From Streptomyces xylophagus (GTDB lineage: Bacteria; Actinomycetota; Actinomycetes; Streptomycetales; Streptomycetaceae), in contig NZ_JNWO01000018.1 in assembly GCF_000716435.1 (NCBI RefSeq), forward strand, positions 62,001 through 126,000: a DNA stretch of 64,000 bases, read 5' to 3'. Below the pieces are notes generated by a model. The model saw nothing but the letters and a program-made list of their open reading frames with translations, did no database searches and was not told the origin of the DNA. The number at the start of each line of letters is the position of its first letter. Within the stretch, counting starts at the first letter, position 1. Shown piece after piece: positions 43,137 through 49,005 of the stretch. The position numbers and the translations under genes are program-made.

Positions 43137-43691
43137 ATGATTCACGAGATCGACGACATCGAGCAGGAGTTGCATCGACTCTCCGAGAGGCCATCACGCG
43201 CGGAGGCGCCACCGGTGTTGTGCGCTTTCGACGTGACGATAAAAGGCAGCATCGAGGAGTACGAGGCAAGGATCAGATCCGTACTACGCGCCGCGCTGGA
43301 ATTGGCACTTTCCGAGTCGTTCGACGGAGACGATCTCCCCACATCCAGGGTTCCGGAATGGTTTTCCGCAGTGAGTGGCGCCAACTCACTAACGGTTCCG
43401 GATTACGCTCGGAGCGGCGCACAACGGTACGACGCGGCGATCGGCGGAGGGACCTGGAATCTCCAGGAATGGCTCTACCAATTTGACCCTGATTCAGAAT
43501 TCCGCGGGTGGGCCTGGTGGGATTTTTCGTCACTCGGCGACGGACGGGCTCGCATCTGGGTCGACACTTGGGGTGAGTCATTTTTCGCCTGCAACGAACT
43601 TCGATGGCTCGCATTCACTTCGGGCTCCGACGAAATCAGCGGGCCGATCTTGGCGAGAACCACCGAGTGGGCTTCCACGATCAATCCCTGA
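43137..43691 (+). CDS. Probable immunity protein for the RHS toxin
   Basis: A 184-residue soluble, acidic protein starting 16 bp after the toxin gene, in DNA with the same lower GC as the toxin tip. It contains a helical start (IHEIDDIEQELHRLSER), a mixed region and an aromatic-rich C-terminal half (GWAWWDFSSLGDGRARIWVD, then WGESFFACNELRWL). No family is recognised. Position and composition are those of a cognate immunity protein in polymorphic toxin loci. Its last 114 bases overlap the 3' end of the convergent HATPase gene. Confidence 0.75.
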   Translation: MIHEIDDIEQELHRLSERPSRAEAPPVLCAFDVTIKGSIEEYEARIRSVLRAALELALSESFDGDDLPTSRVPEWFSAVSGANSLTVPDYARSGAQRYDAAIGGGTWNLQEWLYQFDPDSEFRGWAWWDFSSLGDGRARIWVDTWGESFFACNELRWLAFTSGSDEISGPILARTTEWASTINP

Positions 43692-44039
43692 CTCCGGTAG
43701 CTCGCACCACACCGTCTTGTGATCCGCCCCCTGCTCCACGCCCCACCGCTGCGCCAGCCCGTCGAGAAGCGCCATCCCCCGTCCGTGTTCGTCCGTCGCG
43801 GTCGCCCGGAGCAGCAGAGGCAACGCGCGCGGGTCCGGGTCGGTGACCTCGATGCGCGTGTGGCCGTCATCCGTGTCCAGGACTCTGACAATCACCGGTG
43901 TCCCCTCCCCAACATGGTCAATCACGTTCGTCACCAACTCCGTTACGCAGAGGCGGACGTCGTAGTCGTGGTGGCGGAGGTGATGGCGGAGTTCCGGTAC
44001 GGCTTTGGGCGTGGCCAGCAGACGGAGTTCGAAGGTCAC
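43578..44039 (-). CDS. HATPase (RsbW/SpoIIAB-like) regulatory protein with unusual C-terminal extension
   Basis: A 153-residue GHKL ATPase of the Streptomyces anti-sigma-like type: VTELVTNVIDHVGEGTPV is the N box, VTDPDPRALP the G1 region and DEHGRGMALLDGLAQRWGV the G2 region. Homologues usually end near KTVWCELPE; here about 38 further residues are read antisense into the immunity gene, so the normal stop has been lost. GTG start, overlapping the stop of the 61-residue gene. It belongs to a cassette with XRE-DUF5753 and DUF397 genes, widespread in Streptomyces and of unclear function. Confidence 0.85.
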   Translation of the reverse strand: MTFELRLLATPKAVPELRHHLRHHDYDVRLCVTELVTNVIDHVGEGTPVIVRVLDTDDGHTRIEVTDPDPRALPLLLRATATDEHGRGMALLDGLAQRWGVEQGADHKTVWCELPESGIDRGSPLGGSRQDRPADFVGARSECEPSKFVAGEK

Positions 44040-44221
44040 CGTTCCGCCGCCTTCCGCAGCACGGCGGCGAGTTCACGGGCCGTGGCGGTGTTGCAGTTCC
44101 CGAGCGCGACGAGGCCGGCGTACAGGATGTCCACGCCGAGGGAGGGGAGCGTGATGCCGTGCAGGTCGAGGGCCTCACGGAGTTCCTCGCAGCAGAGGGT
44201 CGTGTCGTAGGGGTCGGACAT
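44036..44221 (-). CDS. Small conserved protein of the HATPase/XRE/DUF397 cassette
   Basis: A 61-residue, mostly helical protein (CCEELREALDLHGITLPSLG) whose stop overlaps the GTG of the HATPase gene. Such short proteins recur with HATPase, XRE-DUF5753 and DUF397 genes in Streptomyces. No function is known to me. It is divergent from the XRE gene with 109 bp between; that region has repeated TTCGCG elements (44297-44308). Confidence 0.75.
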   Translation of the reverse strand: MSDPYDTTLCCEELREALDLHGITLPSLGVDILYAGLVALGNCNTATARELAAVLRKAAER

Positions 44222-44330
44222 GAACGGGTGCCTCCTGTGCGCTCTGTGACGATTCCCTCACAGGCTGACGTTCCGCTGGCTACCGTAAAAGAGGTTTCGC
44301 GTTCGCGACCGGGTCAGCGGAGGAGAGCGA

Positions 44331-45197
44331 GTGGTGGCACGGGGCAAGGACATCGACGGCTCGATGAGCGTTCCGACCTTCTACGGCAAGGAGTTGAGGT
44401 GGAAGCGGGAGGAGGCGGGGCTGTCGTTGGAGTCCTTCCTGGAGGGCAGCTTCTACGGCAAGACGTTCCTCAGCGACATCGAGCGCGGGGAGCGGAGGAT
44501 GCCGCTCGATCTGGCTAGGCATGCAGACCGGAAGCTGGGAACTGACGGGTTCTTCGAGCGGCACTGTGAGGATGTGCGGAAGGCGCGGAGGGGGCCGCAT
44601 GCCGCGTACTTCGAGAAGGTTCTGGAGGCGGAGAAGCACGCGGAGTCCATCGAAGAGTGGTGTCCCATCAACATTCCGGGGCTGCTGCAAACCGCCGCGT
44701 ACGCGCGGACGATGGTCCGGTCGGCTCACTCGGCGGCCTCCGACGAGTGGGTCGAGGAGAAGGTAACGGGCCGCCTCGCCCGCGCCCGCCTTTTCGACGA
44801 CGATCACGCCACCCCTGAGTACTGGGTGATCCTGCACGAGTCGCTGCTCGCCGACCCGGTCCTCCCGCCGCGGGAGATGTCCGAACAACTGGACCGGATC
44901 GCGGAGTTGGCGGAGCAGCGCAGGATCACTCCGCAGATCGTTCTGCGGACGTGCGGTGCGCATCCTCTGATGGCCGCCTCCATCATGGTCATGGCCTTCC
45001 CGGACGCCCCGCCGTTGATCTACACCGAGGCGTCGTACAGCGGTGACACCATCGACGATCCGGCCCTCGTGAAGCAGTACCGCAAGGCATACGATCGGCT
45101 CAGGGCCGTCGCGCAGTCACCGGAGACGTCCCTGGCCATGATCAAGGCAGCGGCAGAGGAATACCGAAATGGCAAGCAACGGGACCGACTTGAGTGA
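44331..45197 (+). CDS. XRE-family regulator with DUF5753 domain
   Basis: A 288-residue regulator. The helix-turn-helix is near residues 18-75 (LRWKREEAGLSLESFLEG, YGKTFLSDIERGERRMP), and DUF5753 occupies about 95-275 (WCPINIPGLLQTAAYARTM is its signature start). GTG starts at 44331 or 44334 are both preceded by GGAGGA. It is the standard partner of DUF397 in Streptomyces; BldB/WhiJ-like loci have this arrangement. Such pairs influence development and secondary metabolism in some cases. It overlaps the DUF397 gene by 29 bp. Confidence 0.92.
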   Translation: MVARGKDIDGSMSVPTFYGKELRWKREEAGLSLESFLEGSFYGKTFLSDIERGERRMPLDLARHADRKLGTDGFFERHCEDVRKARRGPHAAYFEKVLEAEKHAESIEEWCPINIPGLLQTAAYARTMVRSAHSAASDEWVEEKVTGRLARARLFDDDHATPEYWVILHESLLADPVLPPREMSEQLDRIAELAEQRRITPQIVLRTCGAHPLMAASIMVMAFPDAPPLIYTEASYSGDTIDDPALVKQYRKAYDRLRAVAQSPETSLAMIKAAAEEYRNGKQRDRLE

Positions 45198-45402
45198 CGC
45201 GCTCTGGATCAAGAGCAGTTACAGCAACGGAGATGGCGGCAACTGTGTAGAGGTCGCCCAGAACCTCCCCGGCCTCGTCCCCGTACGCGACTCAAAGGCC
45301 CCGCACCGCCCCGCCCTCATCCTCACCGCCCCCGCCTGGACCCCGTTCATCACCGCGCTCAGGACCCCTGTTGACGAGTCGGGGTTGCTACGGGCGCCGT
45401 AG
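45169..45402 (+). CDS. DUF397 protein
   Basis: A 77-residue protein: WIKSSYSNGDGGNCVEVAQN and VPVRDSKAP are the DUF397 hallmarks. The start codon lies within the end of the XRE-DUF5753 gene, so it is coupled to it. A slightly longer C-terminal tail than usual (about 20 residues after the core) is present. DUF397 proteins are proposed to oppose the cognate XRE regulator, as in WhiJ-type systems. Confidence 0.9.
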   Translation: MASNGTDLSDALWIKSSYSNGDGGNCVEVAQNLPGLVPVRDSKAPHRPALILTAPAWTPFITALRTPVDESGLLRAP

Positions 45403-45428
45403 CCGGTATCGTCGTCGTAGAAGAAAAC

Positions 45429-45471
45429 GAGCCCCCGCCACGGTTCCGGTGAATTTCCGTGACAGGGGCTC
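45429..45471 (-). terminator. Minus-strand intrinsic terminator
   Basis: GAGCCCCCGCCACGG (45429-45443) pairs with CCGTGACAGGGGCTC (45457-45471), with one mismatch or bulge. Read on the minus strand it is followed by GTTTTCTTC, so it is a good terminator for a minus-strand transcript that includes the 37-residue peptide gene. A second hairpin (GGGAG-CCCC/GGGG-CTCCC, 45494-45523) lies just before it. Confidence 0.7.
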
Positions 45472-45524
45472 CAGCTCACCCAGGAGCTTGATGGGAGGCC
45501 CCTAGTACTGAGAGGGGTCTCCCG

Positions 45525-45638
45525 CTACCTGCTAAGCCACCAGAGCCACCACCGCCTCACATGCTTGGCCCACTTCTCCGGCAGCAACCGGGTGAGCCGA
45601 CACACGAGAGTCGGTTTCGGCTTGGCATGACGTCCCAC
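45525..45638 (-). CDS. Candidate 37-residue cationic, Trp-rich peptide with sequestered ribosome-binding site
   Basis: A GTG start (45638) follows GGGAGG by 8 bases; this is the best spaced Shine-Dalgarno in the stretch. The peptide begins GRHAKPKPTLVCRLTRLL and ends in a WWLWWL-type aromatic cluster. It has many Arg and Lys, five Trp and one Cys, and looks amphipathic and membrane-active. Codons have high GC3. The Shine-Dalgarno is contained in the hairpin GCCTCCC...GGGAGGC (45647-45667 region) and could also pair with an upstream 13-nt exact complement at 45735-45747. A minus-strand terminator follows. No homologue is recognised, and it could instead be a non-coding RNA. Confidence 0.45.
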   Translation of the reverse strand: MGRHAKPKPTLVCRLTRLLPEKWAKHVRRWWLWWLSR

Positions 45639-45639
45639 A

Positions 45640-45747
45640 GGGTGCGCCTCCCTTTCCATAGGGAGGCGGCCTTTTTTCTTTACCCGGAACCGCCCCGCTT
45701 CGGGCCGGGCCCCGAGGAGAGGGGCCCGGAACAAGGGAGGCGCACCC
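45640..45747 (-). promoter_or_regulatory. Possible RNA switch: two mutually exclusive pairings over a Shine-Dalgarno
   Basis: The 13-mer GGGAGGCGCACCC containing the ribosome-binding site (plus strand 45640-45652 as GGGTGCGCCTCCC) is exactly complementary to the plus-strand sequence at 45735-45747. Its 5' half also pairs with 45661-45668 in a local hairpin. A GC-rich hairpin (CGGGCCCC/GGGGCCCG, about 45709-45730) lies between. Only one pairing can form at a time. Confidence 0.5.
45645..45680 (+). terminator. Plus-strand intrinsic terminator
   Basis: CGCCTCCC (45645-45652) and GGGAGGCG (45661-45668) form a perfect stem with loop TTTCCATA, followed by GCCTTTTTTCTTT, the best T tract in the window. 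It could end the XRE/DUF397 operon about 245 bp downstream of its last stop, or a separate plus-strand RNA. The same hairpin, read on the other strand, covers the peptide ribosome-binding site. Confidence 0.8.
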
Positions 45748-45817
45748 GAGGTACGTCACGTTCCGTATGCTACCGCCAACTCTCCGCCCCCATACGCCAC
45801 TTCAGTTCCGCAATGCG

Positions 45818-45848
45818 AAAGGCGGCCGCCCCTCAGGGCAACCGCCTT
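45818..45848 (-). terminator. Terminator of the L,D-transpeptidase gene
   Basis: AAAGGCGG (45818-45825) pairs with CCGCCTT (45842-45848); read on the minus strand the hairpin is followed by TTTCGC. It lies 32 bp beyond the minus-strand L,D-transpeptidase stop. Confidence 0.7.
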
Positions 45849-45880
45849 CAAGCGAACCGGAGTTGGCCGGTCGGGTCAGA

Positions 45881-47131
45881 TCAGACCGCCGACCCCGCCT
45901 TCCACTGCGCCCAGTCCATGTTCCAGCCGTTGAGGCCGTTGTCCGGCGCCACCGTCTTGTCGCCCGTGTTGGAGATGACGACGACGTCACCCACGATCGA
46001 GTTGTTGTAGAACCAGGCCGCCGGCATGTTCTTGTCGCCCGCGCCCTTCACGTCCTGCAGGCCCACGCAGCCGTGGCTGGTGTTGACGCTGCCGAACACC
46101 GAAGGCGAACCCCAGTAGTTGCCGTGGATGAACGTGCCGGAGCTGGTGAGGCGGATGGCGTGGGGGACGTCCTTGATGTCGTACTCGCCCTTGCCGTCGT
46201 CATCCGTGAAACCGACCGTCGCACCGTTCATACGGGTCTGCGTGAACTTCTCGGACATGACCATCTGGCCGTTGTACGTGGTGTGTTCGGGGGAACCGGC
46301 GGAGATCGGGATGGTCTTGACGACCTTGCCGTCCTGCTCCACCTTCATCTGCTTCGACTTCGCGTCGACGTACGAGACCTGGTTGCGGCCGATGTGGAAG
46401 GTGACCGTCTTCTGCTGCACGCCGTAGACACCGGAGGCTCCCTCGACGCCGTCGAGCGCGAGCTTCAGCGTGACGGTGGAGTTCTCCTTCCAGTAGTCCT
46501 CGGGGCGGCAGTCCATGCGCTGGGTGTTGAACCAGTGGCAGACGACTTCCTGACCGCTGGTGGACGTGACGGTGATGCCCTTCTGGACGGCGGCCTTGTT
46601 CGTGATCGCCTTGTTGAAGTTGATCGACACCGGCATGCCGACGCCGACCGTCGAGCCATCCTCGGGCGTGAAGTTCCCTATGAAGCTGTTGGCCGGGGAG
46701 ACCGTGGTGAAGGAGGCGTTCTCGTGGGCGGCGAGGCCGGCGGAGTCCTTGGCGGTGGCCGCGACCTTGTAGGTGGTCGAGCGCTCCAGCTGGGCGCTCG
46801 GCTTCCAGCTGAGCTTGTCGGCGGAGATGGTGCCCGCGACGGCCTTGCCGTCCGCGGTCGTCATCGTCACGGCCGTGAGCGTGCCCTTGCTGACGGTGAC
46901 GGCAGCCGAGTTGTTGATGGAGGCGTTGTCCGAACCGTCGGCCGGCGTGATCTTGATCAGCGCCTCGGAGGACTTCTTCGCCGCCGCCTCGTCGGCCTTG
47001 GACTGTGAACTCTGGCTCGCGTCACTGCCGGACGACTTGTCGTCGCTGCCGGAACACGCCGTGAGCACGAGCACACCGCCGAGCAGTGCGGACGCAGCCA
47101 TGAGGCTCTTGCGCCGCTTACTGTCCGTCAT
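45881..47131 (-). CDS. L,D-transpeptidase lipoprotein with Ig-like domains
   Basis: A 416-residue exported lipoprotein: lipobox VLTAC (Cys about residue 21), a Ser-Asp-rich linker, two Ig-like beta domains (about 60-265) and the YkuD catalytic domain (about 270-400) with HGNYWG and the SHGCVGL motif holding the nucleophile cysteine. It makes 3-3 cross-links in peptidoglycan. The ATG at 47131 has GGAGAAG at 7 bases; an in-frame ATG at 47146 overlaps that site. Ig-YkuD architecture matches mycobacterial LdtMt2-type enzymes. A terminator follows. Confidence 0.94.
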   Translation of the reverse strand: MTDSKRRKSLMAASALLGGVLVLTACSGSDDKSSGSDASQSSQSKADEAAAKKSSEALIKITPADGSDNASINNSAAVTVSKGTLTAVTMTTADGKAVAGTISADKLSWKPSAQLERSTTYKVAATAKDSAGLAAHENASFTTVSPANSFIGNFTPEDGSTVGVGMPVSINFNKAITNKAAVQKGITVTSTSGQEVVCHWFNTQRMDCRPEDYWKENSTVTLKLALDGVEGASGVYGVQQKTVTFHIGRNQVSYVDAKSKQMKVEQDGKVVKTIPISAGSPEHTTYNGQMVMSEKFTQTRMNGATVGFTDDDGKGEYDIKDVPHAIRLTSSGTFIHGNYWGSPSVFGSVNTSHGCVGLQDVKGAGDKNMPAAWFYNNSIVGDVVVISNTGDKTVAPDNGLNGWNMDWAQWKAGSAV

Positions 47132-47337
47132 CACACGCTTCTCCATCGTTGCCGAATCCCCGAAAACCCCGAGCACCCCGTCCAACCCCCGGGCACCACG
47201 TTAAACAATCCTTAATAAGCAAACGCTACGACTGGTGCGTCCCGTTCCGCTTGTCGCCCATGTGTGGGGCACACCACGTCCACGAGGAAACCCCGGACAG
47301 CGGCTGCCGCCCGGGGTCACGCTCTTCCCCGCACGGC

Positions 47338-47691
47338 TCAGCCGACCACTGCCGCCCCGTCTGCTTCCTCGTCGCCGTCGACATCATCCTCGTCGAGGTC
47401 CCAATCCGGCGAATCCGGGTCGTAGTCGATCTCCTCACTGCTCCACGAGGCCTGGGCCAGTTCGACCCCGGGCATCTCACTGACCAGGTCGAACGGGTCC
47501 ACGAGATAGGCGAGCGCCTCGGCGGTGTCTTCCGTCACAGCGCTCTCGGCGTGCGCCCGTTCGTCGCCGGGCAGCTCCGGATCCTCGGCGATCTTGGCCA
47601 ACGCGGCCTTGGTCACGGCGTCCTCGTTCTCGACTTCAAGAACGAGTTCGACACGAAGGCGTACAAAACGTGATGTCTCTGGGGTGCTCAT
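47338..47691 (-). CDS. Acidic hypothetical protein
   Basis: A 117-residue, strongly acidic protein, ending in a Glu/Asp run (DWDLDEDDVDGDEEADG). The first half has an amphipathic start (SRFVRLRVELVLEVENEDAV) and a helical middle. It is conserved in Streptomyces to my memory, with no known function. ATG at 47691; a longer open frame up to 48060 is antisense to the surface protein. It is divergent from the LAxTG gene. Confidence 0.72.
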   Translation of the reverse strand: MSTPETSRFVRLRVELVLEVENEDAVTKAALAKIAEDPELPGDERAHAESAVTEDTAEALAYLVDPFDLVSEMPGVELAQASWSSEEIDYDPDSPDWDLDEDDVDGDEEADGAAVVG

Positions 47692-47800
47692 GACGGGAGC
47701 GTACGACCCACAGCCACCGCGACTTTCCCGCGACCCGCACTGTTCATTAGCATCGCTCCACACGGCCAATTCGCCAGCGCCACAAGGGGATCGATATTCC

Positions 47801-48127
47801 GTGTCAACCGCTCGCCGAACGATGCTGACCGCCACCGCCGCGGGCACCCTGCTGGGCGCCCTGTGGTTCGTCCCCTCCGCGAACGCGACGGTGACCGACC
47901 AGCCCAGAGTGGAGACTTCGGCGACGCCAACCTCCCAGGTCACCGAGCAGGCGCGGGTCCTGTCGACCGACGGGGCCACGAGTGTCACCGCGTCCTCGGA
48001 CGACGTCCAACTCGCCGACACCGGCAGCCCGAACACCACTCCGTACATCTTCGGAGGCACGGTGTTCCTCGGTATCGGCGCCGGTTTCGTGGCGTATTCG
48101 GTGCGACGGGAACGGCTCGGCTTTTAA
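47801..48127 (+). CDS. Sortase substrate with LAxTG sorting signal
   Basis: A 108-residue exported protein: signal peptide (about residues 1-29, RRTMLTATAAGTLLGALW then a cleavage after ANA), a short Thr/Ser/Val-rich extracellular stalk of ~45 residues, then the sorting signal LADTG (about residue 74), a hydrophobic helix (YIFGGTVFLGIGAGFVAYSV) and the positive tail RRERLGF. LAxTG is the pentapeptide used by class E sortases in Streptomyces. GTG start. No adhesive domain, so it may be a spacer or carry post-translational modification. Confidence 0.88.
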   Translation: MSTARRTMLTATAAGTLLGALWFVPSANATVTDQPRVETSATPTSQVTEQARVLSTDGATSVTASSDDVQLADTGSPNTTPYIFGGTVFLGIGAGFVAYSVRRERLGF

Positions 48128-48132
48128 CTTGC

Positions 48133-48162
48133 TTGACGTTTCCTTGACTTAAGCTTCATAGT
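48133..48162 (+). promoter_or_regulatory. Promoter of a probably leaderless mRNA
   Basis: TTGACG (48133-48138), an 18-bp spacer and CATAGT (48157-48162) form a good -35/-10 pair. Transcription would start about 6-7 bases later, at or next to the ATG at 48169. No Shine-Dalgarno is present, so a leaderless transcript for the lipoprotein is likely. Confidence 0.55.
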
Positions 48163-48168
48163 CCGCTC

Positions 48169-48963
48169 ATGAAGAGATCATCGGGCATACGGCTGTGCGT
48201 CACCGTCGCGGTGAGCGCACTGTCGCTGGCCCTCATCACCGCGTGCTCCGACAGCGGTTCGGACGACGCGAAGGACTCCGCGAAGAGCTCCGCCACAAGC
48301 TCCGCCAAGGCGCTCACCGCCGCCGAGTTGAAGAAGCTGATCATCGCCCAGGGCGATGCCGCCGGCTACAAGGTCGCGGTCGAGGCCGCGGTCCCCGGTG
48401 GCAGGAGCGGCATCACGGCCGACGAGAAGTGCAAGCCCCTTCTCTACGTCATGAGCGGCCTCGCCCCCACCGACGCGCCCGCGGAGATCAATCGCAGGGT
48501 CACCGCGGACAAGAAGCCGTCGGCCACCGCCTCCACCGACCTGGAGGACATGAGCGACGCCGACATCGAAAAGGCCCTCACCGACTCCATGAGCGTCGAC
48601 ATGACGATGGTCGCGCTCTCGACGTACGACGGTGACGGCGCCGAGAAGGCCCTCAAGGCCGTGTCCGACGCGGTCGCGGGCTGCGCCGGCGGCTTCACGG
48701 GGAAGGCCGGCGGCGAAGAGCAGAAGTTCACCAAGGTCACCGCCGAGAAGGGCTCGGGGGCAGGCGACGAGTCGGTGGCGTACGCCGCGTACGGCGCGCC
48801 GGACGAAACGGACGGCAAGATCTCCGCCACGCACGCCGAGGTCGTCCGCCACGGGAACGTCGTCGCGACGTACTACACGTTGAACCTCGGCGCGATCGTC
48901 GCCGACAAGACCTACACGGTCCCGGCCGCGGTGATCACCGCACAGTCCGCGAAGCTGAAGTGA
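48169..48963 (+). CDS. Hypothetical lipoprotein
   Basis: A 264-residue lipoprotein: positively charged start, hydrophobic helix, lipobox LITAC (Cys about residue 27), Ser-Ala-Lys-rich linker, then a ~200-residue alpha/beta domain with two conserved cysteines (DEKCKPLL and VAGCAGGF) that could be linked. No catalytic signature; homologous lipoproteins are common in Streptomyces. Ends at a hairpin shared with hutH. The promoter is placed for a leaderless mRNA. Confidence 0.85.
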   Translation: MKRSSGIRLCVTVAVSALSLALITACSDSGSDDAKDSAKSSATSSAKALTAAELKKLIIAQGDAAGYKVAVEAAVPGGRSGITADEKCKPLLYVMSGLAPTDAPAEINRRVTADKKPSATASTDLEDMSDADIEKALTDSMSVDMTMVALSTYDGDGAEKALKAVSDAVAGCAGGFTGKAGGEEQKFTKVTAEKGSGAGDESVAYAAYGAPDETDGKISATHAEVVRHGNVVATYYTLNLGAIVADKTYTVPAAVITAQSAKLK

Positions 48964-48968
48964 CCCAC

Positions 48969-48998
48969 GGGGCCCTGCCGCAGACGCGACAGGGCCCC
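48969..48998. terminator. Terminator between convergent lipoprotein and hutH genes
   Basis: GGGGCCCTG (48969-48977) and CAGGGCCCC (48990-48998) form a 9-bp perfect stem with a 12-nt loop in the 42-bp gap between two convergent stop codons. No long T tract. Probably bidirectional. Confidence 0.72.
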
Positions 48999-49005
48999 AA
49001 CTGCC

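Noticed and set aside
45429..45790. tRNA or tmRNA gene in the structured intergenic region
   Set aside because: No cloverleaf with T-loop GTTCGAATC-type sequence or CCA end could be folded; hairpins are arranged as terminators and a ribosome-binding-site cover.
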